Shown piece after piece: positions 1 to 11,340 of a stretch of 64,000 nucleotides of DNA. Numbering within the stretch: the first letter of the stretch is position 1; the number at the start of each line of letters is the position of its first letter. Made by a program: the position numbers and the translations under genes. The stretch is from Duganella sp. CF402 (GTDB lineage Bacteria > Pseudomonadota > Gammaproteobacteria > Burkholderiales > Burkholderiaceae_D). Location: contig NZ_FOBG01000001.1 of assembly GCF_900109645.1 (NCBI RefSeq), positions 1,612,001-1,676,000 on the forward strand. Direction: 5' to 3'. The notes under the pieces are model-generated. The model ran no database searches and had not been told where the DNA came from. It worked only from the letters and a program-made list of their open reading frames with translations.

Positions 1-281
1 AGGAGAAGCGCCTGATCGAAAAGATCGAAGCGATGGCGACCTACGAGGATCTCGGCCGCATTAAACAGCGCTTGCAGGAACTGCTCGGCATCCGGCTGAC
101 CATCACGCCCAGCGAGCGTGGCGTCAGCACCGTCATGGGTCTGTCGATCAAACTAGCCGAGCAACCAGGCCTGTGCCGCAAGACGCATGAGGCCTTGCCA
201 GCCGCCGTGCGGCGCTGCCTGCGCGACCATCCGGAAATCGTCTACGCGCTGCTGAACTCCCGCGACCTGCTGGGCAATTAG
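1..281 (+). CDS. C-terminal part of an unrecognised protein
   Basis: An open frame runs in from the left edge (codons in phase with position 3) and stops at 279-281, giving about 92 residues. The visible part is mostly charged and probably helical, with no signal peptide, membrane segment or motif I recognise. It converges on the K+ channel gene and overlaps its stop by 4 bp, so both genes end on the same ttag. The start lies outside the window, so neither length nor function can be judged. Confidence 0.55.
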   Translation, partial: EKRLIEKIEAMATYEDLGRIKQRLQELLGIRLTITPSERGVSTVMGLSIKLAEQPGLCRKTHEALPAAVRRCLRDHPEIVYALLNSRDLLGN

Positions 282-1222
282 CCCGGATGCGCCAGCGCGG
301 CGCCGGGCATGCTGCCTTCACGGCTGCCGTCCGGGTAGATGTCGTGGAATTTGCTGTAGTCGAGAATGCGCACGTTGCCTTCCATTTTGTCGGACAGGAT
401 GTCGGCAAAATGGTGGCCGAAGTAGATGTGCTCTGCCGCGTAGGTCTGGCGCGCGTGCACGAAATCGTTAAGCGTGTCGTCGGTGCCGGAAATGGCCACC
501 GCCAGCGTGGTGCCTTCGTTCTGCAAGTCCTGCTGCGTCTTGCCGAACAGCGGGCTCGATTCGTCGATCTTGTGCAGGATGGTCCAGGTCAGCGCGAACA
601 CGCCGGACTGCTCGCGTTCCAGCTGCAAATCATAGAAGCGCGTGAACACCTGCCCTTCCAGCGTGGTCTCGCGCCGCACCAGCGAGGCGCGTACCGAGGC
701 TTCCAGAATCAAATTGGCGCGCTCGTTCCCGGCCCGCAGCATCAGCGTCGGCACGCCGTTGAACGGCGTGATCACCGCCACGTTGGAGAACATGATGCGC
801 GAGGTGGGACGTGAGAAGCGCGCGAACAGCAGCCCTGTCACCGCCGCCACTTCCACCATCCCGAGCAAAATCTCGGTCGAGGCGACGATGTGGCCGTAGG
901 TGGTGGCCGGGTTCATGTAGCCATAGCCGACCGTGGCCAGCGTTTCAATCGAGAAGAACACGCAGTCCGGGAAGTAGCCGGGACGCGCGTTGGAGATGGA
1001 ACCAGGCACCAGGTAGAACGCCAGCGCAAACACCAGGTTGGTGATGATGTACAGCGCGCCGACCAGCATGAAGAAACGCGGCCAGCTGACGGTCAGCATC
1101 CAGTGGTAGATGTCGCCCCAGTGCCAGCGGCTGACGCCAACACGCTTGATGCGCGAGGTCCCTAGCTGGAACTCGCCGCGCACCTGTCCCACGCGCGGGC
1201 GCACCGGTGGCTGTGGCTTCAT
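278..1222 (-). CDS. Inward-rectifier K+ channel, KirBac type
   Basis: 314 residues. Visible in order: an amphipathic slide helix (about 37-47), an outer membrane helix (about 49-71), a pore helix leading to the K+ selectivity filter TVGYG at 97-101, an inner helix (about 110-134), then a cytoplasmic immunoglobulin-like Kir domain of about 170 residues. This is the architecture and size of prokaryotic KirBac channels, which form tetramers in the inner membrane and pass K+. The gene lies 4 bp after def in the same direction, so it is probably the last gene of the smc-to-def block. What gates it cannot be read from the sequence. Confidence 0.9.
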   Translation of the reverse strand: MKPQPPVRPRVGQVRGEFQLGTSRIKRVGVSRWHWGDIYHWMLTVSWPRFFMLVGALYIITNLVFALAFYLVPGSISNARPGYFPDCVFFSIETLATVGYGYMNPATTYGHIVASTEILLGMVEVAAVTGLLFARFSRPTSRIMFSNVAVITPFNGVPTLMLRAGNERANLILEASVRASLVRRETTLEGQVFTRFYDLQLEREQSGVFALTWTILHKIDESSPLFGKTQQDLQNEGTTLAVAISGTDDTLNDFVHARQTYAAEHIYFGHHFADILSDKMEGNVRILDYSKFHDIYPDGSREGSMPGAALAHPG

Positions 1223-1226
1223 GGCG

Positions 1227-1763
1227 TCAATCGTCGTCGTTGGGATCGAGGCCGGGGAACATCACCTCGGTGAAACCGAACTTGGAAAAGTCCTTGATGC
1301 GCATCGGGTACAGCTTGCCCAGCAAATGATCCACTTCATGCTGGACCACGCGCGCATGGAAGCCGTCGACCTCGCGCTTGATCGGCTGGTTATGCTGATC
1401 CACGCCTTCGTAACGCAGTCTGGTGTAACGCGGCACGCTGCCGCGCATGCCGGGCACCGACAGGCAGCCTTCGAACGCTTCTTCCATCTCGTCCGACAGC
1501 GGCGTGAGCACCGGATTGATTAGTACCGTTTCCGGCACTTGCGGCGCGTCGGGATAGCGCGGATTGCTTTTGAAACCGTAGATCACCAGTTGCAGGTTGG
1601 CGCCGATCTGCGGCGCCGCCAGCCCGGCGCCATTGGCCGCGTGCATGGTGTCGAACATGTCGGCGATCAGTTCGCGCATGGCAGGCGTGTCGAACTCGGT
1701 CACTGGTTCGGCCACGCGCAGCAAGCGCGGATCGCCCATCTTCAGGATTTCGCGGACAGTCAT
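1227..1763 (-). CDS. def: Peptide deformylase
   Basis: 178 residues, the normal length. It removes the formyl group from the N-terminal Met of nascent proteins and uses a metal ion, usually Fe2+. All three family motifs are present: [10 protein letters not shown] near residue 45, EGCLSVPG containing the metal-binding Cys, and QHEVDHLLG with the two metal-binding His and the catalytic Glu. Its ATG overlaps the galU stop by 4 bp, so the two are translationally coupled. The familiar partner gene fmt is not adjacent here. Confidence 0.95.
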   Translation of the reverse strand: MTVREILKMGDPRLLRVAEPVTEFDTPAMRELIADMFDTMHAANGAGLAAPQIGANLQLVIYGFKSNPRYPDAPQVPETVLINPVLTPLSDEMEEAFEGCLSVPGMRGSVPRYTRLRYEGVDQHNQPIKREVDGFHARVVQHEVDHLLGKLYPMRIKDFSKFGFTEVMFPGLDPNDDD

Positions 1764-2659
1764 TTGGCTTCGCCGTTAATGTCGCACTGGATATCGCGCA
1801 GGAACTGGCAGTACTCAGCGCCGGTTTCCAGATGCTTGAGGCCCATCGCGGTGGTGGCTTTCAGGTAGCCCAGCTTGGAGCCGCAGTCGTAACGCTGGCC
1901 GTCGTAGCGATAGGCCAGCACGCGCTCGTGCTTCATCAGTTCCGCAATGCCGTCGGTCAGCTGGATTTCACCGCCCGCGCCACTGCCAAGGTGTTCCAGG
2001 AAATCGAAAATACGGCCCGACAGCACATAGCGGCCTACCACGGCCAGCGTGGAAGGCGCTTTTTCCGGCGCCGGTTTCTCGACGATGCCGTGCACCAGTT
2101 CCAGCTTCGGCTGGTAAGCGGTGGCGCTGACGATGCCGTACTGGCGCGTCGCTTCGCGCGGCACTTCCTGCACCGCCAGGATGCTGGAACGCTCGTAGGC
2201 ATACAGGTCGGTCATCTGCGCCAGCACCGGCTTGACGCCGGCGGCGGTGTCCATGAAGTCGTCCGCCAGCAGCACGGCGAACGGCTCGTCGCCGATCACC
2301 GGGCGCGCGCACAGCACCGCATGGCCGAGGCCCAGCGGCTCCGACTGGCGGATGTAGATGCAGTTGACGCTTTTCGGAATCACGTTGCGCACCAGTTCCA
2401 GCAGCTGCTGCTTGTTGGCCGCTTCCAGTTCCGATTCCAGCTCATAGGCCTTGTCGAAGTGGTCTTCGATGGCGCGCTTGTTACGGCCGGTGATAAACAC
2501 CATCTCGGTGATGCCGGCGGCCACCGCTTCTTCCACCGCATACTGGATCAGCGGCTTGTCGACGATAGGCAGCATCTCTTTCGGCTGCGCCTTGGTGGCG
2601 GGAAGGAAGCGGCTGCCCAAGCCGGCGACAGGGAATACAGCTTTTTGAATTTTTGGCAT
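1760..2659 (-). CDS. galU: UTP-glucose-1-phosphate uridylyltransferase
   Basis: 299 residues, typical for GalU. It makes UDP-glucose from UTP and glucose-1-phosphate for surface polysaccharide and galactose metabolism. The nucleotide-binding signature [11 protein letters not shown] sits at 13-23, followed by [16 protein letters not shown] second conserved stretch (VEKPAP) lies in the middle, and LTDGI with the downstream [10 protein letters not shown] is near the C-terminus. It begins 2 bp after the ligA stop and overlaps def by 4 bp, so it is co-transcribed with both. Confidence 0.95.
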   Translation of the reverse strand: MPKIQKAVFPVAGLGSRFLPATKAQPKEMLPIVDKPLIQYAVEEAVAAGITEMVFITGRNKRAIEDHFDKAYELESELEAANKQQLLELVRNVIPKSVNCIYIRQSEPLGLGHAVLCARPVIGDEPFAVLLADDFMDTAAGVKPVLAQMTDLYAYERSSILAVQEVPREATRQYGIVSATAYQPKLELVHGIVEKPAPEKAPSTLAVVGRYVLSGRIFDFLEHLGSGAGGEIQLTDGIAELMKHERVLAYRYDGQRYDCGSKLGYLKATTAMGLKHLETGAEYCQFLRDIQCDINGEAK

Positions 2660-2661
2660 GA

Positions 2662-5025
<2,364 letters not shown>

Positions 5026-6180
5026 TTAGCTGAACAGACGCATGGCGCGGGTGGAGCCGGCGGGAATGTCGGCATCGTTCATCTCATTGTAGAAGTCCTG
5101 CACCTGGCCGGCGATCTCCGTCAACGCGGCATCGGACAGCGGCTGGTTGTAATCGTCCACGATGGTGGCGTCGAGACGAGCCACCAGCGCCTTGGCACAA
5201 GCGACCATCGCACCGAAACCGTCTCGCGCCGGGGCCACGCACGGCACGTCCAGCAACAGCGTCAGGCGGGCCGTGGTTTCCTCGGCCGGCGTCACATTGG
5301 TCGACAGCGAGAACAGGAAGCCGCCCTCGCCGTCCGGCATGACGAAGCGGCCGTCCGGACGCACGTCGAAGCCCTGTTTTTCCAGCGCGGCGATCAGTGT
5401 CGTGACCGACCACGGCGCGCCGTTGGTTTGCAGGTTGACGCCCAGCTGCGCGTCGTGACCGGCGACGAAGCGGTGCAGGTTGCGCGCTTCGGCCATCACT
5501 TCAATCATGTCCGGGATGGCTGGTTCGGCGCCGATTTCGTCGGCCACCGCGCGCAGGCGCGTCACCAGTTCGGAGTATTCGAGTTCGTTCAGCGCAGTGC
5601 TGCGGCTGGCCAGCTGTACGCCGCCCTGCAGCTCGGTGTAGACGCCGCCGTGGGCGATCGGCTCCCAGTCGCCGCTGACGGCCTTGCCGATATAGTGCAC
5701 CGGCTTGTTGCCGACCATGCGCAGGGTTTGCAGCACCGGCAGCAGCTTGTCGCCGCGCGCCGGGGCTTCCAGCGCCAGCGGCAGCAGGCAGTCGATCAAC
5801 GGATCGACCAGCGCCGTGGCCTGTTCCGCCGCCGCAGCGGTGGCGGCGTTGGCGCGCGCGGCCAGTTGGTCGTCGCTGGCCGGGACGCCGGATTCGTCGT
5901 CGGTGCTGAATTCCGCTGCGACTACGCTCAATGCCGCCGCAGCGGCAGCGGCTTCACCGCCGGCCACGCCAGGCGTTGCGCTGTCGAGCGAGAAGCTCGG
6001 CTCCTGGCGCGCCAGCGCCGGCGACTCGTCGCCGCTGCGCATCAGCACATCGTCGTGATCGGATGAGAAAGCGCGCTCGACGCTTTTCTTGGCCTTGTAT
6101 TCCTGGATTTTGTTGTACGTGAAGACGCCGGCGACAAACACGCCGGCGGCTGCGATTAAACTGAGTTGAAGATCTGTCAT
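5026..6180 (-). CDS. zipA: Cell division protein ZipA
   Basis: 384 residues. An N-terminal membrane anchor (about 4-24) is followed by a charged stretch and a long Ala/Pro/Glu-rich linker. The C-terminal ZipA domain (about 240-384) binds the FtsZ C-terminal tail and tethers the Z ring to the inner membrane. Sequence identity across the family is low, so the call rests on architecture and on its place between smc and ligA, where zipA usually sits in this group. Its ATG overlaps the smc stop by 4 bp. Confidence 0.85.
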   Translation of the reverse strand: MTDLQLSLIAAAGVFVAGVFTYNKIQEYKAKKSVERAFSSDHDDVLMRSGDESPALARQEPSFSLDSATPGVAGGEAAAAAAALSVVAAEFSTDDESGVPASDDQLAARANAATAAAAEQATALVDPLIDCLLPLALEAPARGDKLLPVLQTLRMVGNKPVHYIGKAVSGDWEPIAHGGVYTELQGGVQLASRSTALNELEYSELVTRLRAVADEIGAEPAIPDMIEVMAEARNLHRFVAGHDAQLGVNLQTNGAPWSVTTLIAALEKQGFDVRPDGRFVMPDGEGGFLFSLSTNVTPAEETTARLTLLLDVPCVAPARDGFGAMVACAKALVARLDATIVDDYNQPLSDAALTEIAGQVQDFYNEMNDADIPAGSTRAMRLFS

Positions 6181-9100
6181 GCTGCTTGAGCCTCGGAAGC
6201 GAAGTTTGCGGCGGATTCCATATCCACCGCCACGATGCGCGATACACCTTGTTCCTGCATCGTCACACCGATCAGTTGATTGGCCATCTCCATCGCAATC
6301 TTGTTGTGCGAGATGAAGAGGAATTGAGTATGTTCGGACATGCGCTTGACCATGCGGCAGAAGCGCTCGGTGTTGGCGTCATCCAGCGGTGCGTCGACCT
6401 CGTCGAGCAGGCAGAATGGCGCGGGATTCAAGCGGAACATCGAGAACACCAGCGCGGTGGCGGTCAGCGCTTTTTCACCGCCGGACAGCAGGTGAATGGT
6501 GGCGTTCTTTTTGCCCGGCGGCTGGGCCATGACCTGCACGCCGGAGTCCAGGATTTCGTCGCCGGTCATGATCAGTTTCGCCTGGCCGCCGCCGAACAAA
6601 ATCGGGAACAGTTCGGAGAAGTGACCGTTGACGCGGTCGAAGGTGTCTTGCAGCAGATCGCGCGTTTCCTTGTCGATCTTGGTGATGGCGTCTTCCAGCG
6701 TGTTGATCGCTTCCGTCAAATCCGCATTCTGCGAATCGAGGAAGTTCTTGCGCTCGGAAGCGGTGGCCAGTTCGTCCAGCGCCGCCAGGTTGACCGCGCC
6801 CAGCGCCGAGATGGCGTTGGTCAGGCGCGTGACCTCACCCTGCAGGTACGATGCCTTCATATCGGGATGCAGCTTCTCGGCCAGCGCCGCCTCGTCGGCC
6901 TGCACTTCGGCCAGCTGCGCAGCGAACTGCTCCTGGTTCAGGCGCGCGGCCTGCTCCTTGAGCTGCATCTCCATGATCTTGTCGCGCTGCGGTTGCAACG
7001 CGCGCTCGGTCGACATGCGACCTTCCTCGAACAGGCGCAGTTGCTGCGCGATCTGGTCGAGTTCATGGCGCGCGTCGGACAGCGCTTTTTCTTGCGTGGT
7101 GCGACGGTCCAGCAGTTCCTGCAGGCCCTCGTTGGCCGTGCCCTGCTCCAGGCCTTCCAGCTCCATGCGGCCGGACTCGATACTCTCCGTGACTTGCGCT
7201 ACTTGGGCGGTCGCGGTGGCGATATTGCGGCGGAATTCTTCGATCTTGCTGCGCTGGGTCTTTTCCGCGAACTGCACTTCCTGTGCGGCGCGTTCGAGAT
7301 CACGCAGCGCTTCGCGGGCGTCGGCCAGACGCTGCTCTTTCTCCATGAATGCGGTCTGGCCGTCTTCATGCTCGCCTTGCAGATTGCCGAGTTCCATATC
7401 GAGCTGCTCAAACTTCTCTTCCGATTCCAGCTTGATCTGGGTTTGCTCTTCTTCCTGCGCGGTGATTTCGGCCAGGTCGGCTTCGATCTGCGTGCTGCGC
7501 TGGTTGAAGCGCGCCTCGACCTCGGTCAGCTTCATCACTTCCAGTTGCAGCGTGTGCACCGACGATTGCAGGCTTTGCAGCTTGGCGCGGTACTCGGTCA
7601 GGCGGCGCGTCAGTTCCGACACGGCGGCTTCAGCGCGCACCGAGCGCGAACGCGCTTCGTCGGCCAGCATCTGCTGCGCGCGCAGCTGCTTGGTGATGTT
7701 ATCGATTTCCTGCTGGCGGCCCAGCATGCCATCCTGCTCGGAGTCGGCGGCGTAGAAGCGCACACTGTTCTGAGTGACCACGTGGCCCTGGCGCGTGACG
7801 ATCACGCCGCCGGCCGGCAGCTTGCTGCGGTCGGCAAACGCTTCGGCCGTGTCTTCGGCGGTGTAGACGTTGTGCAGCCAGTCCTGCAGCAAACCTCGCA
7901 AGCCCGGATCGTTAATCTTCAACAGATTCAGGAACGGCTTGAGGCCCGGCGCTTCCACCGGCGCCGGCGGCACGGCGGTGGATGGCGCGTACAGCGCCAG
8001 CTTGGCCGGCGGCGCATCGCTGAAGAAGGCCTTGGCCCATTCGATGTTCGACATCTGCAGCGCCGAGGTGCGCTCGCGCAGCAGCGATTCCAGCGCCGGC
8101 TCCCAGCCAGCTTCAATATTCAGTTTCTGCCACAAGCGCGGCAGCGATTCCAGCTCGTGCTTCTGCAGCCACGGCGTGACCTTGCCCTGGGTTTGCACGC
8201 GCTCTTGCAACTGGCGCAGCGCGTTCAGGCGCGCTTCCAGCTGGGCGTTGGCGGCGGTTTCGGCGTTGACCTGCTGCTGCGCTTCCTGGCGTTCCTGCTC
8301 CAGCTTCGGTTGCTGCTCGTGCGCCTCTTCCAGCAGGAAGGTCTGCTCTTCCAGCGCCTGCTGCTTTTCTTCCAGCTGCATGCGCAGGTTGGACAGGTGC
8401 GCGCTGTCCGGCAGGCTCAAACCGCTCTTCTCCTGCTGCAGGCGTTCGCGCCGCACGGCCAGGCCGTTGAGGATGTTGTTGGCGTTGCGTTGGTGCGCCG
8501 ATTCCAGTTCGAGCTGCTGCTGCGCCTGCATAATGCGGGCGCGCGATTCGGTGCTCTTGACCTGCGCATCCTTCCACGCCTGTTCCAGCATCGGCAGCGA
8601 TTCGGCCTTTTGCTCGGCCATCACCTGCGATTCTTCGACCTTGGCGCTCAGTTCTTCCAGCGCGAACTCGGCTTCCTCGATTTGCTCGCCGGCCTCGGTT
8701 GCCTGGCGCTGCCACTGGTCGCGCTGCGCGGTCAGCGCCGCCAACTGCGCTTGCAGGCGGCTGCGCGATTCGACCACGAACTTGATCTGCGCTTCCAGGC
8801 TGCCGATTTCGGCGTTGGTCTGGTACAGCGCGCCCTGCGCCGTGTGCAGGCGATCGCCGGCGGCAAAGTGCGACTGGCGCATCTGCTCCAGCGACAGCTC
8901 GACGTTGCGCAGCTTGGCGGTTTGTTCTTCCAGATCGTTCTGGGCTTGCTCGACTTCGCGGAAGTATTTTTTCTGCTCGTTCTCGGCTTCGATTTTACGC
9001 AACAGCCAAAGCAGCTTTTGCTTCTCTTCCTGGTCGGCTTGCAACTGGTGAAACTTGGTGGCGACGGCGGCCTGGCCTTCCAGCTTTTCCAGATTGGAAT

Positions 9101-9704
9101 TCAGCTCGCGCAGGATGTCTTCCACGCGCAGCAGGTTTTCACGCGTATCGTGCAGGCGGTTTTCGGTCTCCCGGCGGCGTTCCTTGTACTTGGAGACGCC
9201 TGCAGCTTCTTCGAGGAACACGCGCAGCTCTTCCGGGCGCGATTCGATAATCCGCGAGATCATGCCCTGACCGATAATCGCGTAGGCGCGCGGACCGAGA
9301 CCGGTGCCGAGGAAGATGTCCTGAATGTCGCGGCGGCGCACCGGCTGGCCGTTGATGTAGTAGGTCGAGGTGCCGTCGCGCGTCAGCGTGCGCTTGACGG
9401 CAATTTCAGCATATTGGCCCCACTGGCCGGCGGCCTTGCCGGCGTTGTTGTCGAACACCAGTTCAACCGACGAGCGCCCGGCCGGCTTGCGGTGGGTCGA
9501 GCCGTTGAAAATCACGTCCTGCATGGACTCGCCGCGCAGCTCGGACGCCTTGGATTCGCCCAGCACCCAGCGCACCGCATCGATGATGTTCGACTTGCCG
9601 CAACCGTTGGGACCGACCACGCCAACCAACTGACCCGGAACCTGAAAATTGGTGGGATCAACGAAAGACTTAAATCCCGACAATTTGATGGAAGATAGAC
9701 GCAC
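6177..9704 (-). CDS. smc: Chromosome partition protein SMC
   Basis: 1175 residues, the full family length, starting with GTG. The Walker A motif GPNGCGKSN lies at 31-39. Two long heptad coiled-coil arms flank a hinge at roughly 500-660. The C-terminal head carries the ABC signature LLSGGEKALTATAL and a Walker B motif ending LLDEVDAPLDD. SMC dimers compact and help segregate the chromosome, normally with ScpA and ScpB, which are not in this window. It is the first gene of the minus-strand block. The first residues, MRLSSIKLSGFKSF, match the conserved family N-terminus, which supports the GTG start. Confidence 0.97.
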   Translation of the reverse strand: MRLSSIKLSGFKSFVDPTNFQVPGQLVGVVGPNGCGKSNIIDAVRWVLGESKASELRGESMQDVIFNGSTHRKPAGRSSVELVFDNNAGKAAGQWGQYAEIAVKRTLTRDGTSTYYINGQPVRRRDIQDIFLGTGLGPRAYAIIGQGMISRIIESRPEELRVFLEEAAGVSKYKERRRETENRLHDTRENLLRVEDILRELNSNLEKLEGQAAVATKFHQLQADQEEKQKLLWLLRKIEAENEQKKYFREVEQAQNDLEEQTAKLRNVELSLEQMRQSHFAAGDRLHTAQGALYQTNAEIGSLEAQIKFVVESRSRLQAQLAALTAQRDQWQRQATEAGEQIEEAEFALEELSAKVEESQVMAEQKAESLPMLEQAWKDAQVKSTESRARIMQAQQQLELESAHQRNANNILNGLAVRRERLQQEKSGLSLPDSAHLSNLRMQLEEKQQALEEQTFLLEEAHEQQPKLEQERQEAQQQVNAETAANAQLEARLNALRQLQERVQTQGKVTPWLQKHELESLPRLWQKLNIEAGWEPALESLLRERTSALQMSNIEWAKAFFSDAPPAKLALYAPSTAVPPAPVEAPGLKPFLNLLKINDPGLRGLLQDWLHNVYTAEDTAEAFADRSKLPAGGVIVTRQGHVVTQNSVRFYAADSEQDGMLGRQQEIDNITKQLRAQQMLADEARSRSVRAEAAVSELTRRLTEYRAKLQSLQSSVHTLQLEVMKLTEVEARFNQRSTQIEADLAEITAQEEEQTQIKLESEEKFEQLDMELGNLQGEHEDGQTAFMEKEQRLADAREALRDLERAAQEVQFAEKTQRSKIEEFRRNIATATAQVAQVTESIESGRMELEGLEQGTANEGLQELLDRRTTQEKALSDARHELDQIAQQLRLFEEGRMSTERALQPQRDKIMEMQLKEQAARLNQEQFAAQLAEVQADEAALAEKLHPDMKASYLQGEVTRLTNAISALGAVNLAALDELATASERKNFLDSQNADLTEAINTLEDAITKIDKETRDLLQDTFDRVNGHFSELFPILFGGGQAKLIMTGDEILDSGVQVMAQPPGKKNATIHLLSGGEKALTATALVFSMFRLNPAPFCLLDEVDAPLDDANTERFCRMVKRMSEHTQFLFISHNKIAMEMANQLIGVTMQEQGVSRIVAVDMESAANFASEAQAA

Positions 9705-9795
9705 GTTGTTATCTGGTGTGTGGGCTGGAAAAGTTCACAATAATACCATTTTGTGCATCAAATAAGGCCGGAAAACGCGCAACGTTGCAGGTCCG

Positions 9796-10425
9796 TCAGT
9801 CGAGCGGGAAGCGCGGCTTGCGCCACATCTGGCGGGTATATGGCTGGTCGCGGCCGGACAGGTAGAGCGCGGCCTTGGTAATCCATTGTTCGGCCGGGAT
9901 AGGCTCGACCCGTGGCGCCACCAGCAGCACCGGGATGCACAGCATCACCAGCAGGCGGCTCAGGGCCATGTGGTGCTCGGTGCTGGCGTACCAGATGAAG
10001 ATGCCGGCAACCAGCAGACCCAGCACGCAGCCGGTAACGGCCTCGGACTGCGAATGGGCGCGCACGTAGACGCGCGACATGGCGATCAGCACGGCCAGCA
10101 GCACGCCGGCGGCGGTGCCGAGCCAGTGCATGGTCTGCGATGTGGAACGGGTCGCGAGGAAGCCGGCCACCGGGAACACGGCGGCGGCGCGCATGGCGTG
10201 GCCGCTGAAGCCGGCGAATTCCACGGAGGCTACGCCGATGCCCCACCCGATGAACGCCATCTTGGTGGCGACCACCAGCGCCATGCCGGCGCCGAACAGC
10301 ACCAGCCAAATGGCGGTCAGCCGCCAGGATTTGCCGGCCAGCAGCCAGACCACGATCGCCACGCCTATCGGGCCGGTCACCGCCAGGCTGCCGATTACAC
10401 TTAACCAATGCCACCACATCATCAT
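9796..10425 (-). CDS. PAP2-family membrane phosphatase
   Basis: 209 residues with five to six predicted membrane helices. Two of the three PAP2 active-site motifs are clear: SGH at 74-76, and SRxxxxxH at 117-124 with the catalytic His124. The first motif (KxxxxxxRP) is reduced to a Lys around residue 55. Family members dephosphorylate lipid phosphates such as undecaprenyl pyrophosphate or phosphatidic acid on the periplasmic side. The substrate is not evident. The first three codons are all ATG, so the exact start is uncertain by two residues. It is divergent from the GST gene. Confidence 0.75.
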   Translation of the reverse strand: MMMWWHWLSVIGSLAVTGPIGVAIVVWLLAGKSWRLTAIWLVLFGAGMALVVATKMAFIGWGIGVASVEFAGFSGHAMRAAAVFPVAGFLATRSTSQTMHWLGTAAGVLLAVLIAMSRVYVRAHSQSEAVTGCVLGLLVAGIFIWYASTEHHMALSRLLVMLCIPVLLVAPRVEPIPAEQWITKAALYLSGRDQPYTRQMWRKPRFPLD

Positions 10426-10517
10426 TTACCGCATACTCCTGTATTCTGCACTGCAGCACGCATTAAAACACATGCTTGTGTATTCTGGCGAACAATTACC
10501 GTAAAGAAATATTCGCA

Positions 10518-11117
10518 ATGCTAAAAATACTGGGAAAATCCACGTCGATTAATGTGCGCAAGGTACTGTGGACCTGCGCGGAACTCGGCCTGCCCTACGA
10601 GCACGCGATGCAGGATGACAGCCTGCTGGCCGTGAATCCGAATCGGTTGGTGCCGGTGATTGTCGATGACGGCCAGGCGCTGTGGGAATCCAACACCATT
10701 TGCCGCTACCTGGCCGGCAAGCATGGCCGCACGGATTTGCTGCCGTCCGAGCCGATGGCGCGGGCGCAGGTGGAAAAATGGATGGACTGGCAGGCGACCG
10801 AGTTGAACAACGCATGGCGCTACGCCTTCATGGCACTGATCCGGCACAGCCCGGCGCACGCGGATCCCGCCGCCATCGCCGCCAGCGCAGCCGAATGGAA
10901 CCGCCTGATGACGCTGCTGGACGCCCAACTGGCCGGCACCGGCGCCTACGTCTGCGGCGACGAGTTCACATTGGCGGACATCGTACTGGGCCTCTCCCAC
11001 AACCGCTGGCAGTCGACGCCAATCGAGCGCCCGGCCCTGCCCGCCCTCCAAGCCTGGGCCGACCGCCTCGGCGCCCGCCCCGCCTACCGCCAACACGGCG
11101 CCAATGGCGTGCCATAA
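10518..11117 (+). CDS. Glutathione S-transferase family protein
   Basis: 199 residues. The N-terminal thioredoxin-like domain (about 1-80) contains NRLVPVIVDDG with the cis-Pro and WESNTICRYL, where Glu-Ser binds the glutathione gamma-glutamyl group. An all-helical C-terminal domain follows, with the conserved FTLADIVLG capping-box region near 155-165. The N-terminus has Ser/Thr (KSTSINVRK) rather than Cys at the active-site position. I chose the ATG at 10518 because the GST fold begins there; an in-frame ATG 14 codons upstream would add unrelated residues. The substrate is unknown. Confidence 0.85.
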   Translation: MLKILGKSTSINVRKVLWTCAELGLPYEHAMQDDSLLAVNPNRLVPVIVDDGQALWESNTICRYLAGKHGRTDLLPSEPMARAQVEKWMDWQATELNNAWRYAFMALIRHSPAHADPAAIAASAAEWNRLMTLLDAQLAGTGAYVCGDEFTLADIVLGLSHNRWQSTPIERPALPALQAWADRLGARPAYRQHGANGVP

Positions 11118-11229
11118 GATGCCACTCACCGCGCCCGGCTCCCCCATGCAAATGCCGCTTGTTATCGATGAAGCTACGTCGACATCTGCCGGAATCCAAT
11201 CCCCGTACGCTGCCTCTTGCGCCGTCCCA

Positions 11230-11340
11230 CATAAAGCGGAAATCGAACGCCGCGCCGACGAACTAGATAACTGCAGCGCACAGGCCATCCCTCTGGAAGA
11301 CGCATTAGCATAACTCCACGCACGGCTAAAGCGCACTTAG
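11230..11340 (+). pseudogene. Possible remnant of an addiction-module antitoxin
   Basis: The frame from 11230 reads HKAEIERRADELDN, then QAIPLEDALA, then a stop at 11311-11313, then LHARLK. This resembles the C-terminal end of the small helical antitoxin family of RelE/ParE-type modules (an E-I-x-R-R-x-x-E-L-D segment followed by I-P-x-E-E-x-x-x-x-L). The in-frame stop just before the last residues and the absence of a toxin gene suggest a decayed fragment. The similarity is judged by eye over about 35 residues. The frame is open upstream to 11104, but that part overlaps the GST gene and is not convincing. Confidence 0.35.

Noticed and set aside
6186..9698. 1170-codon open frame on the plus strand
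   Set aside because: It mirrors the coiled-coil codons of smc and has no start signal or domain.
10476..10518. Upstream ATG for the GST gene
   Set aside because: It would add 14 residues outside the conserved thioredoxin-like start and has no ribosome binding site.
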